DNA of 64,000 nucleotides from the NCBI RefSeq assembly GCF_001027285.1, contig NZ_CP011509.1, positions 3,294,501 to 3,358,500 of the forward strand. Reading direction: 5' to 3'. This document shows positions 52,831 to 63,661 of this stretch, piece by piece. Source of the stretch: Archangium gephyra (GTDB lineage: Bacteria > Myxococcota > Myxococcia > Myxococcales > Myxococcaceae). The number at the start of each line of letters is the position of its first letter. The first letter of the stretch is position 1. The translations under genes and the position numbers were made by a program. The notes under the pieces were generated by a model that ran no database searches, had not been told where the DNA came from, and saw nothing but the letters and a program-made list of their open reading frames with translations.

Positions 52831-53625
52831 ATGACTCTTCGACTGATTGGATTGGGTACGGGGGTGGTGCTGCTCGCCTCCACCCTGGGCGCCTGTGATG
52901 CCCAGCAGCAGGACCCGCAGTGCGTGGTGGCGCGTGCCGTGTCGGACGGCTCCACCGGCTCGTTCGCCACCAGCTTCACGCTGGTGCCGGGAGAGGACCC
53001 GGCGGCCTCGTGCGCGCGCCTCAAGCCGGAAGTGGTGGGCCTGCAGAAGTACTTCAGCCAGAACCCGGCCGCGACGGACAGGGATCCGAACGTGAAGGAC
53101 CGGGTGGGCATCCGCTCCCAGCCCTGGTGGGTGGTGAGCAAGAAGTACACGGTGGATCCGGACGCGGCGGTCCTGCGCTACGCCGTGGGTGACCTGACGA
53201 CGGACGCTCCGGGCCCGGACAACTACTGCGAGGTCCCGAGCTTCGACGGCCCCACCCGCGTGGAGCTGCGCTCGGCCGTCGTGGGCGAGCCGGGCCTGAG
53301 CCTCACCTACGCCTGGTCCAACGTGCGCATCTACAACACGCCGGACATCCCGGGCACGTTGTTCGTCGCGGACCTGACCTACGCGGAGAACACCTGCCTG
53401 ACCAAATACAAGGTGAAGGGCATCTGGCCGGTGGTGACCTGCTCGAAGACCATCAAGGTGGATGGGAAGGATCAGGTGGTGCCGGATGAGACGAAGTGCG
53501 ACCCGAAGGCGGATCCCTCCGTGGGCCGCCTGCGCGGCTCGGGCATCAACCCGAGCTTCGACGTGAAGTGCGATCCGGACGCGCTCATCTGCGTGCTGAA
53601 GGATCCCTCCGCCGCGTTCCCGTAG
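52831..53625 (+). CDS. lipoprotein partner of the TonB receptor
   Basis: 264-aa lipoprotein (lipobox LGAC, Cys22) with a GGGAG sequence upstream. Several Cys residues (about 10) suggest disulfides. No recognised domain. It directly follows the receptor gene in the same direction, so I infer a surface or periplasmic accessory to that receptor, perhaps a substrate-binding lid. That is positional inference only. Confidence 0.75.
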   Translation: MTLRLIGLGTGVVLLASTLGACDAQQQDPQCVVARAVSDGSTGSFATSFTLVPGEDPAASCARLKPEVVGLQKYFSQNPAATDRDPNVKDRVGIRSQPWWVVSKKYTVDPDAAVLRYAVGDLTTDAPGPDNYCEVPSFDGPTRVELRSAVVGEPGLSLTYAWSNVRIYNTPDIPGTLFVADLTYAENTCLTKYKVKGIWPVVTCSKTIKVDGKDQVVPDETKCDPKADPSVGRLRGSGINPSFDVKCDPDALICVLKDPSAAFP

Positions 53626-53640
53626 CCGTCAGGCCGGCGC

Positions 53641-53676
53641 CTCCGCGTCCTCCCCTCGGCAGGTGGGGACGCGGAG
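53641..53676. terminator. hairpin between convergent genes
   Basis: Perfect 10-bp stem, CTCCGCGTCC / GGACGCGGAG, with a 16-nt loop, between the receptor-operon lipoprotein and the convergent HEAT-like gene. Likely bidirectional terminator; no T-tract. Confidence 0.6.
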
Positions 53677-53686
53677 TGCCCGGGCC

Positions 53687-55096
53687 CTAGTCGCAGGCCC
53701 CCCATTGGTAGCGGATGGGGGCCACCAGGTGCATGCCGTCCGCCCGGGCCTCCCACAGCTCGAAACCGCCGGGGCCGAAGCTGGTGGAGAGCACCCAATA
53801 GGGATGCCCCTCCAGCATCATCGCTCCCAACGGCTTGCGGACGTTGTCCTCCCGCTCCATCTCCTCCGAGATGACGAGGCACTCGCGCGAGGACTGGATG
53901 ATGCGCATCGCCGACTCGTTCCCGCGCAGCCAGAAGAGGGACCTGCACAGGTGGGAGAGCGGCTCGGCGCCATTCGTGGCGCGCAGCTCGCGCTCCTGCC
54001 GCGCGTAGCAGATCCACTCGGTGCCGGTGACCGGCGAGCACTGCGCGCGCTCGTCCGAGGGGCGCCGGGCCCGGGTCCAGGCGGTGGAGGGCTCCTCGGC
54101 ACTCGCCGCCTGGTTGCGAAGCTGTTCCTTGAGCAGCTTGAGCTCCGCGGCACTCTGCAGCTTCAGGGCGTCCTTCACGGCGGCCTGGAGCTTGTCGGGC
54201 CCCTGCTGGAGGCGCTGGAACTCCAGCTTCCTGGAGGCCGCGAGGCCCTCGAACACGCTCTCCGCCTCGCCCGTCGCCCGCAGGGCCCAGAAGCGCGTAT
54301 CGCAACCCGAGGGGACCAGGACGGACGTCTTCTCCGTCTGGAGCGTCCGCGCCTTGGGGGTCAGGACGAACCATTGGGAGGGGGCCGTCAACGGCCCGGC
54401 GAGCGGCTCCCAGCGCCCCTTCCGGTACACCAGCCGGGGCTCGACCACCTTCTGCTCATCACCCGAGGAATCCAGGGTCGCGAGCACCAGCTCCTTCGTC
54501 ACATCCTCTTCCTGGGCGTTCTGGCCGAACAGCGGCTGGAGGTATTCCCGGCATTGGAGGAGTCCCCCTTTCAGCTCACGCTGGATGTCGCCCCCGCGCT
54601 GGCCCGCCGCCGTGAGGAGCGCCGCCGCGAGCTGCCGGACGACAGGCGTGGGGTGCCCGAGCAGCCGCCGCGCCTCCTCCACGGTGGCCGGGGTCTTCGC
54701 GGCGCGTTCCAGGTAGAGGGCATTGCCGTCGTTGCAGGTGAGCAGGGTGGCCGCCAGGTCCGCCGCGGCCTTGTTCTTCGAGCCCAGCGCGCGGAACAGC
54801 CGCACCAGGCGCTCCTCGGGAGGGTCGAGCTCGGAGAGGAGCTGATCCCGCCTGGACGCGGTGACGTTCGGGTCGGGCGTGCCCAGGATGGTGATGGCGG
54901 CGTCCGGGCCGAGCGCGGAGAGGGCCTGCCGCGTCGGCTCGTCCTTGTCCGACACATACCGGCGGAAGAGCTCGGCGGCGTCAGGCTTGGGTGACTCCGG
55001 TCCGGCGGCCCCGGCGGGAAGGCTCAGCCCGAGCGCGAGCAGCAGGGCCCGCCAGGCCCGCCCGGTCGTGAAACCTCGATGGGAATGGGAGTGCAT
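53687..55096 (-). CDS. secreted protein with HEAT-like helical repeats
   Basis: 469 aa with a signal peptide (MHSHSHRGFTTGRAWRALLLALGLSLPAGAAG region; hydrophobic 17-31). Residues about 40-170 look like helical (HEAT-like) repeats (AALLTAAGQRG, ARRLLGHPTPVVRQLAAALL); the rest is mixed with several Cys residues. No known family. Divergent from tex across 73 bp. Confidence 0.65.
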   Translation of the reverse strand: MHSHSHRGFTTGRAWRALLLALGLSLPAGAAGPESPKPDAAELFRRYVSDKDEPTRQALSALGPDAAITILGTPDPNVTASRRDQLLSELDPPEERLVRLFRALGSKNKAAADLAATLLTCNDGNALYLERAAKTPATVEEARRLLGHPTPVVRQLAAALLTAAGQRGGDIQRELKGGLLQCREYLQPLFGQNAQEEDVTKELVLATLDSSGDEQKVVEPRLVYRKGRWEPLAGPLTAPSQWFVLTPKARTLQTEKTSVLVPSGCDTRFWALRATGEAESVFEGLAASRKLEFQRLQQGPDKLQAAVKDALKLQSAAELKLLKEQLRNQAASAEEPSTAWTRARRPSDERAQCSPVTGTEWICYARQERELRATNGAEPLSHLCRSLFWLRGNESAMRIIQSSRECLVISEEMEREDNVRKPLGAMMLEGHPYWVLSTSFGPGGFELWEARADGMHLVAPIRYQWGACD

Positions 55097-55169
55097 GAGG
55101 GATTCTTATCCCCGCCCCACCCGGGGGGACTCGCCATTTCGTGTGGGATGGTGTAGGGTTTTTGGTGCC

Positions 55170-57482
<2,313 letters not shown>

Positions 57483-57556
57483 GAGCGCGAGCCCCGCGGC
57501 CCCCAAGAGCGCCGGGCTCGTATATTCTCGGGCCTCCCCGAATTCGCGGGAGCGCC

Positions 57557-58747
57557 ATGAAACGACTGCTGCCAGGAGTGTTCGGCCTCGCGCTGCTGTG
57601 CTGCGGCATGGCCGTGGCGCAGGCGAAGGAGCCCATCGTCCTGGGGCTGCACGCGGACATGAGCTCCGGCTCGGCGCTGGCCGGGGAGGCCATCCGCCGG
57701 GGGGCCCTGCTCGCCATCTCGGAGCTCAACGCGCAGGGCGGCCTGCTGGGAGGCCGGAAGCTGGAGCTGGTGGTGAGGGACCACCACGGCGTGCCCACGC
57801 GGGCCACGGAGCAGCTGCCGGAGCTGGCGAGCACGCCCCACCTGGTGGCCCTGCTGTCGGGGCTCCATGGCCCTCCCGTCGTCCAGAACCTGCGGTTCCT
57901 CCATGAGCACCAGCTCCTCGTCGTGAGCCCCTGGGCGGCGACCACCGGCGTGGTCCACCACCAGTGGTCGCCCAGCTACACCTTCCGGGTCTCGGTGAAC
58001 GATCAGCAGATGGCCGAGTACCTGATCGCCCAGGCGCTCGCGCGGGGCCACACGCGGCTGGGGCTCATCCTGGAGAAGACCGGGTGGGGCCGCAGCAACA
58101 GCAAGGCCTTCACCGAGGCCCTGGCCCGGCGCCAGATGGCGCCCGTGGCCGAGCAGTGGATCAACTGGGCGGATGTGGATGGGGAGGAGCAGCTGGCGGC
58201 GGTGGAGCGCTCGGGGGCGGATGCCCTCCTGCTGGCGGCCAACGCACCCGAGAGCGCCGCTGTCGTGAGGGCCCTGATGCGCAGGCCCGCGGACAAGCGG
58301 CTTCCCATCTACGCGCACGGGGGCATCAGCGGACCGGACTTCGTGCGCCAGTCCGGAGCGCTGCTCTCCCAGGTGGACCTGCACGTGGTGCAGACCTTCT
58401 CCTTCATCGGCAACCCGGGCGCGCGCGCGAAGGCGGTCGCCGCGAAGTACCACGCGCTGTTCGGCACCCGGTCCGAGGAGGAGATCTTCGGACCGGCGGG
58501 CACGGCCCAGGCCTATGACGCCGTCTGGCTGCTCGCGCTCGCCATCCAGAAGGCGAAGTCCACCGAGCGGGCCCGGGTGCGTGACGCGCTGGAGCACCTG
58601 GGCCCCTACGAAGGCCTGGTGCGCACCTACCAGCCCGCCTTCTCTCCGTCCCGTCACGAGGCGCTGAGTCCCTCGGACTACAAGATGGCCACTTTCAACC
58701 CACGCGGCGTGCTGGTACTCGCCCAGCCGGTAGGGACCCCACCGTGA
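57557..58747 (+). CDS. periplasmic ligand-binding protein (LivJ/branched-chain type) of a sensing operon
   Basis: 396 aa with a signal peptide (ending AVAQA). It is a type I periplasmic binding fold of the branched-chain amino-acid class (IVLGLHADMSSGSALAGEAIRRGALLAISELNAQGG, VVRDHHGVPTRATEQ). No permease or ATPase gene is adjacent. Instead it overlaps a sensor kinase gene by GTGA, so it probably presents a ligand to that kinase rather than feeding a transporter. The ligand is unknown. Confidence 0.9.
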   Translation: MKRLLPGVFGLALLCCGMAVAQAKEPIVLGLHADMSSGSALAGEAIRRGALLAISELNAQGGLLGGRKLELVVRDHHGVPTRATEQLPELASTPHLVALLSGLHGPPVVQNLRFLHEHQLLVVSPWAATTGVVHHQWSPSYTFRVSVNDQQMAEYLIAQALARGHTRLGLILEKTGWGRSNSKAFTEALARRQMAPVAEQWINWADVDGEEQLAAVERSGADALLLAANAPESAAVVRALMRRPADKRLPIYAHGGISGPDFVRQSGALLSQVDLHVVQTFSFIGNPGARAKAVAAKYHALFGTRSEEEIFGPAGTAQAYDAVWLLALAIQKAKSTERARVRDALEHLGPYEGLVRTYQPAFSPSRHEALSPSDYKMATFNPRGVLVLAQPVGTPP

Positions 58748-60885
58748 ACCTGCTCCGGAGCTTCCAAGGCAAGCTCCTCCTCTTCTTCCTGCTCGTCGAC
58801 GTGGTCATGGTGGGCGTCCTCGTCGCCACCGTGTCGCGTGGCGCGCATTGGGCGCTCGAGACGGCGAGCCGGGAGCATCTGCTCGACCTGGCCCGCTTCG
58901 CCTCGGACGGCATCGACGATCAGCTCCAGGTGCGGTGGAACGCGGCGCAGTCGCTCGCCTCCAACCCGTTCATGACCAACAGCGTCATCGATACGCTGGG
59001 CCGCAGCGACTACCTCGAGCCCCTCATGCAGCGGCTGAGTCTGCCGGGCAAGGGGGGCGAGGAGAGCGATCTCTGGCTGCTCGACTTCATGGGGCGCGTC
59101 ATCGCCCGTAACGGCCGGAGCGAGAGCGTGGACTCCTTCGCGCAGGCGCCCTGGTGGCCGAAGGTCCGCGACGGCCAGCCCCAGGCCCTGGTCGTCTCCG
59201 AGTCGGGGGTGCCGCAGGTGCTCTTCGCCTTTCCCGTCGTCTATCAGCGGCACACCGAGGGGGCCCTGGTGGCCCGGTTCGATCTGTCGTTCGTGGGGGG
59301 AGGCGCCGCGCGGCAGGGACTCGAGGTGGTGCTGATGGACGGGGAGCGGCTGCTGGCCGGCTACCTGCCGCCCCAGGTGGTGGGGGAGCTGAAGCCGTTG
59401 TCCTCCGGGGCCGGCGCGCCCAACACCGCCCTCATCGACGGGATGTTCTACCTGGTGGTGCCGGTGGAGGGCTTCGCGCGGCAGCATGGCTTTGGCTGGT
59501 CCCTGGTCCTCTCCGTACCGGCCGAGCGCATCTCCGGTCCGGTGGAGGTGCTGCGCCAGCGGATGATCCAGGGCGGGGTGGTGACGGCCGCGCTGCTGAT
59601 CCTGCTCATCTTCTGGCGCACGCGGCTGCTGATGCGTCCGCTCCACCAACTCCAGGTCTCCATGCGGCGCATCATCGACGGGGGAGACCTGAGCGAGCGC
59701 ATCCAGGTGCGCACCGGGGACGAGCTGAGTGCCATCGCGGGCACCTTCAACCTGATGCTCGAGCGGCTGGCCCACCGGGGCGCCGAGCTGGAGCGCTCGC
59801 GGGAGCACCTGTCGCTGCTGGCGCAGATCACCTCCTCCTCGCCCAACGCCATCCTCATGGTGGGCGCGGAGGGCTGGGTGCTGGTGTGCAACGAGGCGGC
59901 GGAGAAGCTCTTCGGGTGGCCGCGGCTGGAGATGCTGGGGACCTCCTTCCTGGAGCGGATGGTGCCCGAGGACTCGCGCGAGCTCGTCACCGGGCTGCTC
60001 GAGCGCGCCAAGGAGGGCGAGCCCGTGGAGGCGGAGCTCTCGCTCGTCACGCGGCAGGCGGGCCCCATCCCCGTGCAGCTGACGCTGTCGCGCGTGCTCG
60101 ACGCGGCGGGGTCGGTGCTGGGGCACGTGTGCATCGCCAGGGACCTGCGCGAGGTGAAGCGGCTGCGCGAGTCGCTGGTGCAGTCGGAGAAGATGGCGGC
60201 GGTGGGCACGCTCGTGGCCGGCCTGTCGCACGAGCTGAACAACCCGCTCGGCATCATCCTCGGCTTCGCGCAGGCGCAGCTGATGAGGCCCTCGCTGGAC
60301 AATGGGACGCGCACGGCCTTCGAGTGCATCGAGACGCACACCCAACGCTGTGCCCGGCTGGTGCGCACGCTGCTGGACTTCTCGCGCAGGAGCGGCCCGG
60401 CGCGCGAGCGCATCGAGGTGGGGCGCATGCTCGAGCGCGTGCACGAGCTGGCCAGTGGCCAGGCCGAGCGGGGCCAGGTGCGGTTGAAGATCATCGAATC
60501 CCCGGCGGACCTTCCCGGGCTGGAGGCCAACGTGCCGGAGATGGAGTCGGCGTTGCTGAACCTGGTGGGCAACGCGCTGGATGCGACGCAGCCGGGCGGG
60601 ACGGTGTCCATCGGGGCGCGCGTCTCCCCGGCGCGAGATGGCCTGGAGCTGTTCGTGACGGACACCGGGAGCGGCATGGCGCCGGACGTGCGCCAGCGCA
60701 TCTTCGATCCCTTCTTCACCACCAAGCCGGTGGGACAGGGGACGGGCCTGGGCCTGTCCATCACCCGCAGCATCGTCGAGTCGTACGGTGGCCGCATCGA
60801 CGTGGAGACAGCGCCCGGGGCCGGCACCACGATGCGGCTGTGGTTCCCGATGACGCTGGTGCACCCCATGGAGGTGTCCGCGTGA
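58744..60885 (+). CDS. membrane sensor histidine kinase (HAMP-PAS-HisKA-HATPase)
   Basis: 713 aa from a GTG start coupled to the binding-protein gene. Transmembrane helices lie near 11-30 and 275-293, flanking a periplasmic sensor domain (about 31-270). Then HAMP (295-347), PAS (about 360-470), HisKA with phospho-accepting His497 in LSHELNNP, and HATPase (about 590-707) with DTGSGM and TGLGLSI. The periplasmic domain probably reads the upstream binding protein. Its partner is the next gene, overlapping by GTGA. Confidence 0.94.
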   Translation: MNLLRSFQGKLLLFFLLVDVVMVGVLVATVSRGAHWALETASREHLLDLARFASDGIDDQLQVRWNAAQSLASNPFMTNSVIDTLGRSDYLEPLMQRLSLPGKGGEESDLWLLDFMGRVIARNGRSESVDSFAQAPWWPKVRDGQPQALVVSESGVPQVLFAFPVVYQRHTEGALVARFDLSFVGGGAARQGLEVVLMDGERLLAGYLPPQVVGELKPLSSGAGAPNTALIDGMFYLVVPVEGFARQHGFGWSLVLSVPAERISGPVEVLRQRMIQGGVVTAALLILLIFWRTRLLMRPLHQLQVSMRRIIDGGDLSERIQVRTGDELSAIAGTFNLMLERLAHRGAELERSREHLSLLAQITSSSPNAILMVGAEGWVLVCNEAAEKLFGWPRLEMLGTSFLERMVPEDSRELVTGLLERAKEGEPVEAELSLVTRQAGPIPVQLTLSRVLDAAGSVLGHVCIARDLREVKRLRESLVQSEKMAAVGTLVAGLSHELNNPLGIILGFAQAQLMRPSLDNGTRTAFECIETHTQRCARLVRTLLDFSRRSGPARERIEVGRMLERVHELASGQAERGQVRLKIIESPADLPGLEANVPEMESALLNLVGNALDATQPGGTVSIGARVSPARDGLELFVTDTGSGMAPDVRQRIFDPFFTTKPVGQGTGLGLSITRSIVESYGGRIDVETAPGAGTTMRLWFPMTLVHPMEVSA

Positions 60886-62498
60886 GCTCCCCCATGCCTG
60901 AGCAGATCCTCGTCGTGGACGATGAGCGGGACATGCGCCTGCTGCTGCGCTACCAGCTGGAGCAGGAGGGCTATGCCGTCATCGAGGCGTCCGACGGCAA
61001 GGCCGCCCTGAAGCTCCTGCGCGAGTGCACGCCCGGGTTGATCATCACCGACGTGCGCATGCCCTTCATGAGCGGGCTGGAGCTGCTGCGCGAGGCCAAG
61101 CTGGTCCTGCCCGCCACCGAGGTCATCGTCGCCACCGGCTACGCCGAGGTGGAGACGGCCATCGAGTGCATGCGGGCCGGAGCGTTCGATCTCATCCGCA
61201 AGCCGTTCAACATCCATGAGATGTACGCGTGCGTCACGCGCGCGCTCGACCGGTACCGGCTCAACGCCTCGGCGGACCTGGTGCGGGCCAGCCAGTCCTT
61301 CTTCGAGACGAACGAGTTCGATCGGATTCCCCAGTCCATCGCGGAGGGGAGCCGCACGCTGATGGCGGCGGACGCGGTGGTGCTGATGATGCAGGAGACG
61401 CAGGGGGGGCTCCAGGTGGCGCACGCGTGCGGCCTGTCCTCGGAGGACGAGGCACGGCTGCTGTGCGAGCTGGGCGAGCGGGTAGTGCGGGCGCTGGACT
61501 CGGACAGGACCCCGGCCTTGGCGGCCCCCGGCCTGGAGGATCGGCGGCTCGGCTCCATCCAGGCGTTGGGGAAGGGCGCCTCGCTCATCCTCCATCCCCT
61601 GTTGGTGGGGGAGCGGGTGCTGGGCGTGCTGACCCTGCTGCGCAGGGATGGGCTGCGCATGTTCGGCAGGAAGGAGCTGGATCGCGCGGCGATGCTGGCG
61701 AGCCATGTGGTGCTGGCGCTGGAGAACGGGCGCCTGGCCTTCCAGCTCGCGTCCTCCGAGCGGCTGGCGACGCTGGGGCAGGTGGCGGCCGGCATCGGGC
61801 ATGAGATCAACAACCCGGCGGCCTACGTGCTGAGCAACCTGGGCTACATCCAGGAGCAGGTGGTGGCGTTGCGCCAGGGCGAGCCGGTGGATCTGCAGGA
61901 GCTGGAGCAGGCCGTGCTGGACGCGCGGGAGGGAGCCCGGCGCATCAGCGACATCGTGCGCGACATGCGCTCGCTGGCGAAGACGGATGCGGAGGCCGGG
62001 GGGTGGTTCGAGCTCAACGAGGCCATCCGCTCGGCGCTGCGCATCGCCCAGATGGAGACGATGCGGCAGGCGAATGTCGAGACGGAGCTGCCCGGAGGGC
62101 TCGAGGTGAGGGGGAGCCCGGGCCCGGTGTCGCAGGTCTTCGTGAACCTGCTCGTCAACGCGGCCCAGGCGCTGGAGGCGGGGGTGGGGCCGCGCAAGGA
62201 GATCCGCGTCACCGCCCGGCGCGAGGCGGGCATGGCCGTCATCGAGGTCAGCGACACGGGGCCTGGAATCCCGGCCGAGGTGCTGTCCCGGCTCTTCCAG
62301 CCCTTCTTCACCACGAAGGGCTCGACGGGGACGGGACTGGGACTGTCCATCAGCCGGAACATCGTGCGCCGGTTCGGAGGCGACATCTCCGTGCGCAGCG
62401 TCCCGGGGGATGGGACGGTGTTCACCGTTTCGTTGCCGGCGCGTCCCGCGGAGGGGGAGGTGCAGGTTCCGGTGGTGCCGTCGCGTTCAGCGGGTTAA
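60882..62498 (+). CDS. response regulator-GAF-histidine kinase hybrid
   Basis: 538 aa. An N-terminal receiver (REC) domain carries phospho-acceptor Asp57 in IITDVRMP and Lys107 in RKP. A GAF-like domain lies at about 135-280. The kinase half has His307 in GIGHEINNPAAYVLSNLG and an HATPase with TGPGIP and TGLGLSI. No DNA-binding domain is present, so output must pass to another protein. The GTG start coupled to the upstream kinase was preferred; ATG at 60894 is an alternative. This is a two-step kinase relay fed by the membrane kinase. Confidence 0.93.
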   Translation: MSSPMPEQILVVDDERDMRLLLRYQLEQEGYAVIEASDGKAALKLLRECTPGLIITDVRMPFMSGLELLREAKLVLPATEVIVATGYAEVETAIECMRAGAFDLIRKPFNIHEMYACVTRALDRYRLNASADLVRASQSFFETNEFDRIPQSIAEGSRTLMAADAVVLMMQETQGGLQVAHACGLSSEDEARLLCELGERVVRALDSDRTPALAAPGLEDRRLGSIQALGKGASLILHPLLVGERVLGVLTLLRRDGLRMFGRKELDRAAMLASHVVLALENGRLAFQLASSERLATLGQVAAGIGHEINNPAAYVLSNLGYIQEQVVALRQGEPVDLQELEQAVLDAREGARRISDIVRDMRSLAKTDAEAGGWFELNEAIRSALRIAQMETMRQANVETELPGGLEVRGSPGPVSQVFVNLLVNAAQALEAGVGPRKEIRVTARREAGMAVIEVSDTGPGIPAEVLSRLFQPFFTTKGSTGTGLGLSISRNIVRRFGGDISVRSVPGDGTVFTVSLPARPAEGEVQVPVVPSRSAG

Positions 62499-62507
62499 TG
62501 CTGGCGC

Positions 62508-63512
62508 ATGAACTTCCGGCATCTCGGCAGCAGCGGTCTGATGGTCAGTGAGATCTCCTACGGGAACTGGCTGACCCATGGCTCCCAGGTCGAAGAGGTG
62601 GCGGCGCTCGCATGCGTCCGCGCCGCACTCGACGAGGGCATCACCACCTTCGACACCGCGGACGTCTACGCGGCCACGCGCGCCGAGGAGGTGCTCGGCC
62701 GCGCGCTCCAGGGCCAGCGCCGCGAGGGCCTGGAGATCTTCACCAAGGTGTACTGGCCGACCGGGCCGGGGCCGAATGACCGGGGCCTGTCGCGCAAGCA
62801 CATCCTGGAGTCCATCAACGGCTCGCTGCGGCGGCTGAAGACGGACTACGTGGACCTGTACCAGGCGCACCGCTACGACACCGAGACGCCGCTCGAGGAG
62901 ACGATGCAGGCGTTCGCGGATGTGGTGCGCCAGGGCAAGGCGCTCTACATCGGCGTGTCCGAGTGGACGGCGGAGCAGATCCGCGCGGGCGTGGCGATGG
63001 CGAAGCAGCTGGGCTTCCAGCTCATCTCCAGCCAGCCGCAGTATTCGATGTTGTGGCGGGTCATCGAGGGCGAGGTGATTCCGGCGTCGCAGGAGTTGGG
63101 GGTGGGGCAGATCGTCTGGTCGCCGATCGCGCAGGGCGTGCTGACGGGCAAGTACAAGCCGGGACAGAAGCCGCCGGAGGGGAGCCGGGCGACGGACGAC
63201 AAGGGCGGCTCGCGGTTCATCCAGCGCTTCATGACGGATGACGTGCTGACGCGGGTGCAGCAGTTGAAGCCGGTGGCGGACGGGGTGGGGCTGTCGCTGG
63301 CGCAGCTGGCGGTGGCGTGGGTGCTGCAGAACCCGAACGTCTCGTCGGCGATCATCGGCGCGTCCAGGCCGGATCAGGTGAAGGAGAACGTGAAGGCCGC
63401 CGGGGTGAAGCTGAGCGGGGACGTGATGAAGAAGATCGACGAGCTCCTCGGTCCCATCGTGGAGAGGGATCCAGCGAGGACGCGTCAGGGCGCCCCGGAA
63501 AAGCGTCCGTAA
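62508..63512 (+). CDS. aldo/keto reductase (Kv-beta-like)
   Basis: 334 aa. The tetrad is complete: Asp49 (TFDTAD), Tyr54, Lys80 (FTKVYW) and His121 (QAHRYD). SSQPQYSMLWR and WSPIAQGVLTGKY are typical of the Kv-beta subunit-like AKR6 class. It reduces an unknown carbonyl with NADPH. It follows the signalling operon by 9 bp but functional linkage is unclear. Confidence 0.93.
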   Translation: MNFRHLGSSGLMVSEISYGNWLTHGSQVEEVAALACVRAALDEGITTFDTADVYAATRAEEVLGRALQGQRREGLEIFTKVYWPTGPGPNDRGLSRKHILESINGSLRRLKTDYVDLYQAHRYDTETPLEETMQAFADVVRQGKALYIGVSEWTAEQIRAGVAMAKQLGFQLISSQPQYSMLWRVIEGEVIPASQELGVGQIVWSPIAQGVLTGKYKPGQKPPEGSRATDDKGGSRFIQRFMTDDVLTRVQQLKPVADGVGLSLAQLAVAWVLQNPNVSSAIIGASRPDQVKENVKAAGVKLSGDVMKKIDELLGPIVERDPARTRQGAPEKRP

Positions 63513-63538
63513 ACCAGTACCCGTCGATCCACGGTCCC

Positions 63539-63565
63539 CCCTCTCCCTCGCCCTCCGGGAGAGGG
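63539..63565. repeat. GGGAGAGGG-type dispersed intergenic repeat
   Basis: 9-bp inverted repeat (CCCTCTCCC / GGGAGAGGG), followed by a GGGGTGAGGGTGCCCGG tail. This pattern resembles a family of short intergenic repeats I know from many high-GC genomes. Could form a hairpin. Confidence 0.5.
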
Positions 63566-63596
63566 TCGGGGTGAGGGTGCCCGGACCCGTATTCCC

Positions 63597-63624
63597 ACCC
63601 GTGGCCCTCTACCGGGCCACGGGT
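63597..63624. terminator. hairpin between convergent genes
   Basis: 11-bp perfect stem, ACCCGTGGCCC / GGGCCACGGGT, with a 6-nt loop, between the aldo/keto reductase gene and the convergent partial gene. Likely bidirectional terminator; the following bases are TCCC, not a T-run. Confidence 0.6.
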
Positions 63625-63661
63625 TCCCATCACGCGAATCAACCCGGTGCACTCCCCGGAG

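Noticed and set aside
57488-57526. Hairpin CGAGCCC / GGGCTCG with a TATATT downstream, as terminator or promoter of the binding-protein gene
   Set aside because: The 7-bp stem has a 19-nt loop and no -35 box is placed correctly for TATATT, so neither reading is strong enough to list.
59154-60881. Long upstream extension in frame with the REC-GAF-kinase gene
   Set aside because: It overlaps the PAS kinase gene entirely and is Gly/Ala/Arg-rich; the REC domain begins at the GTG coupled to the upstream stop.
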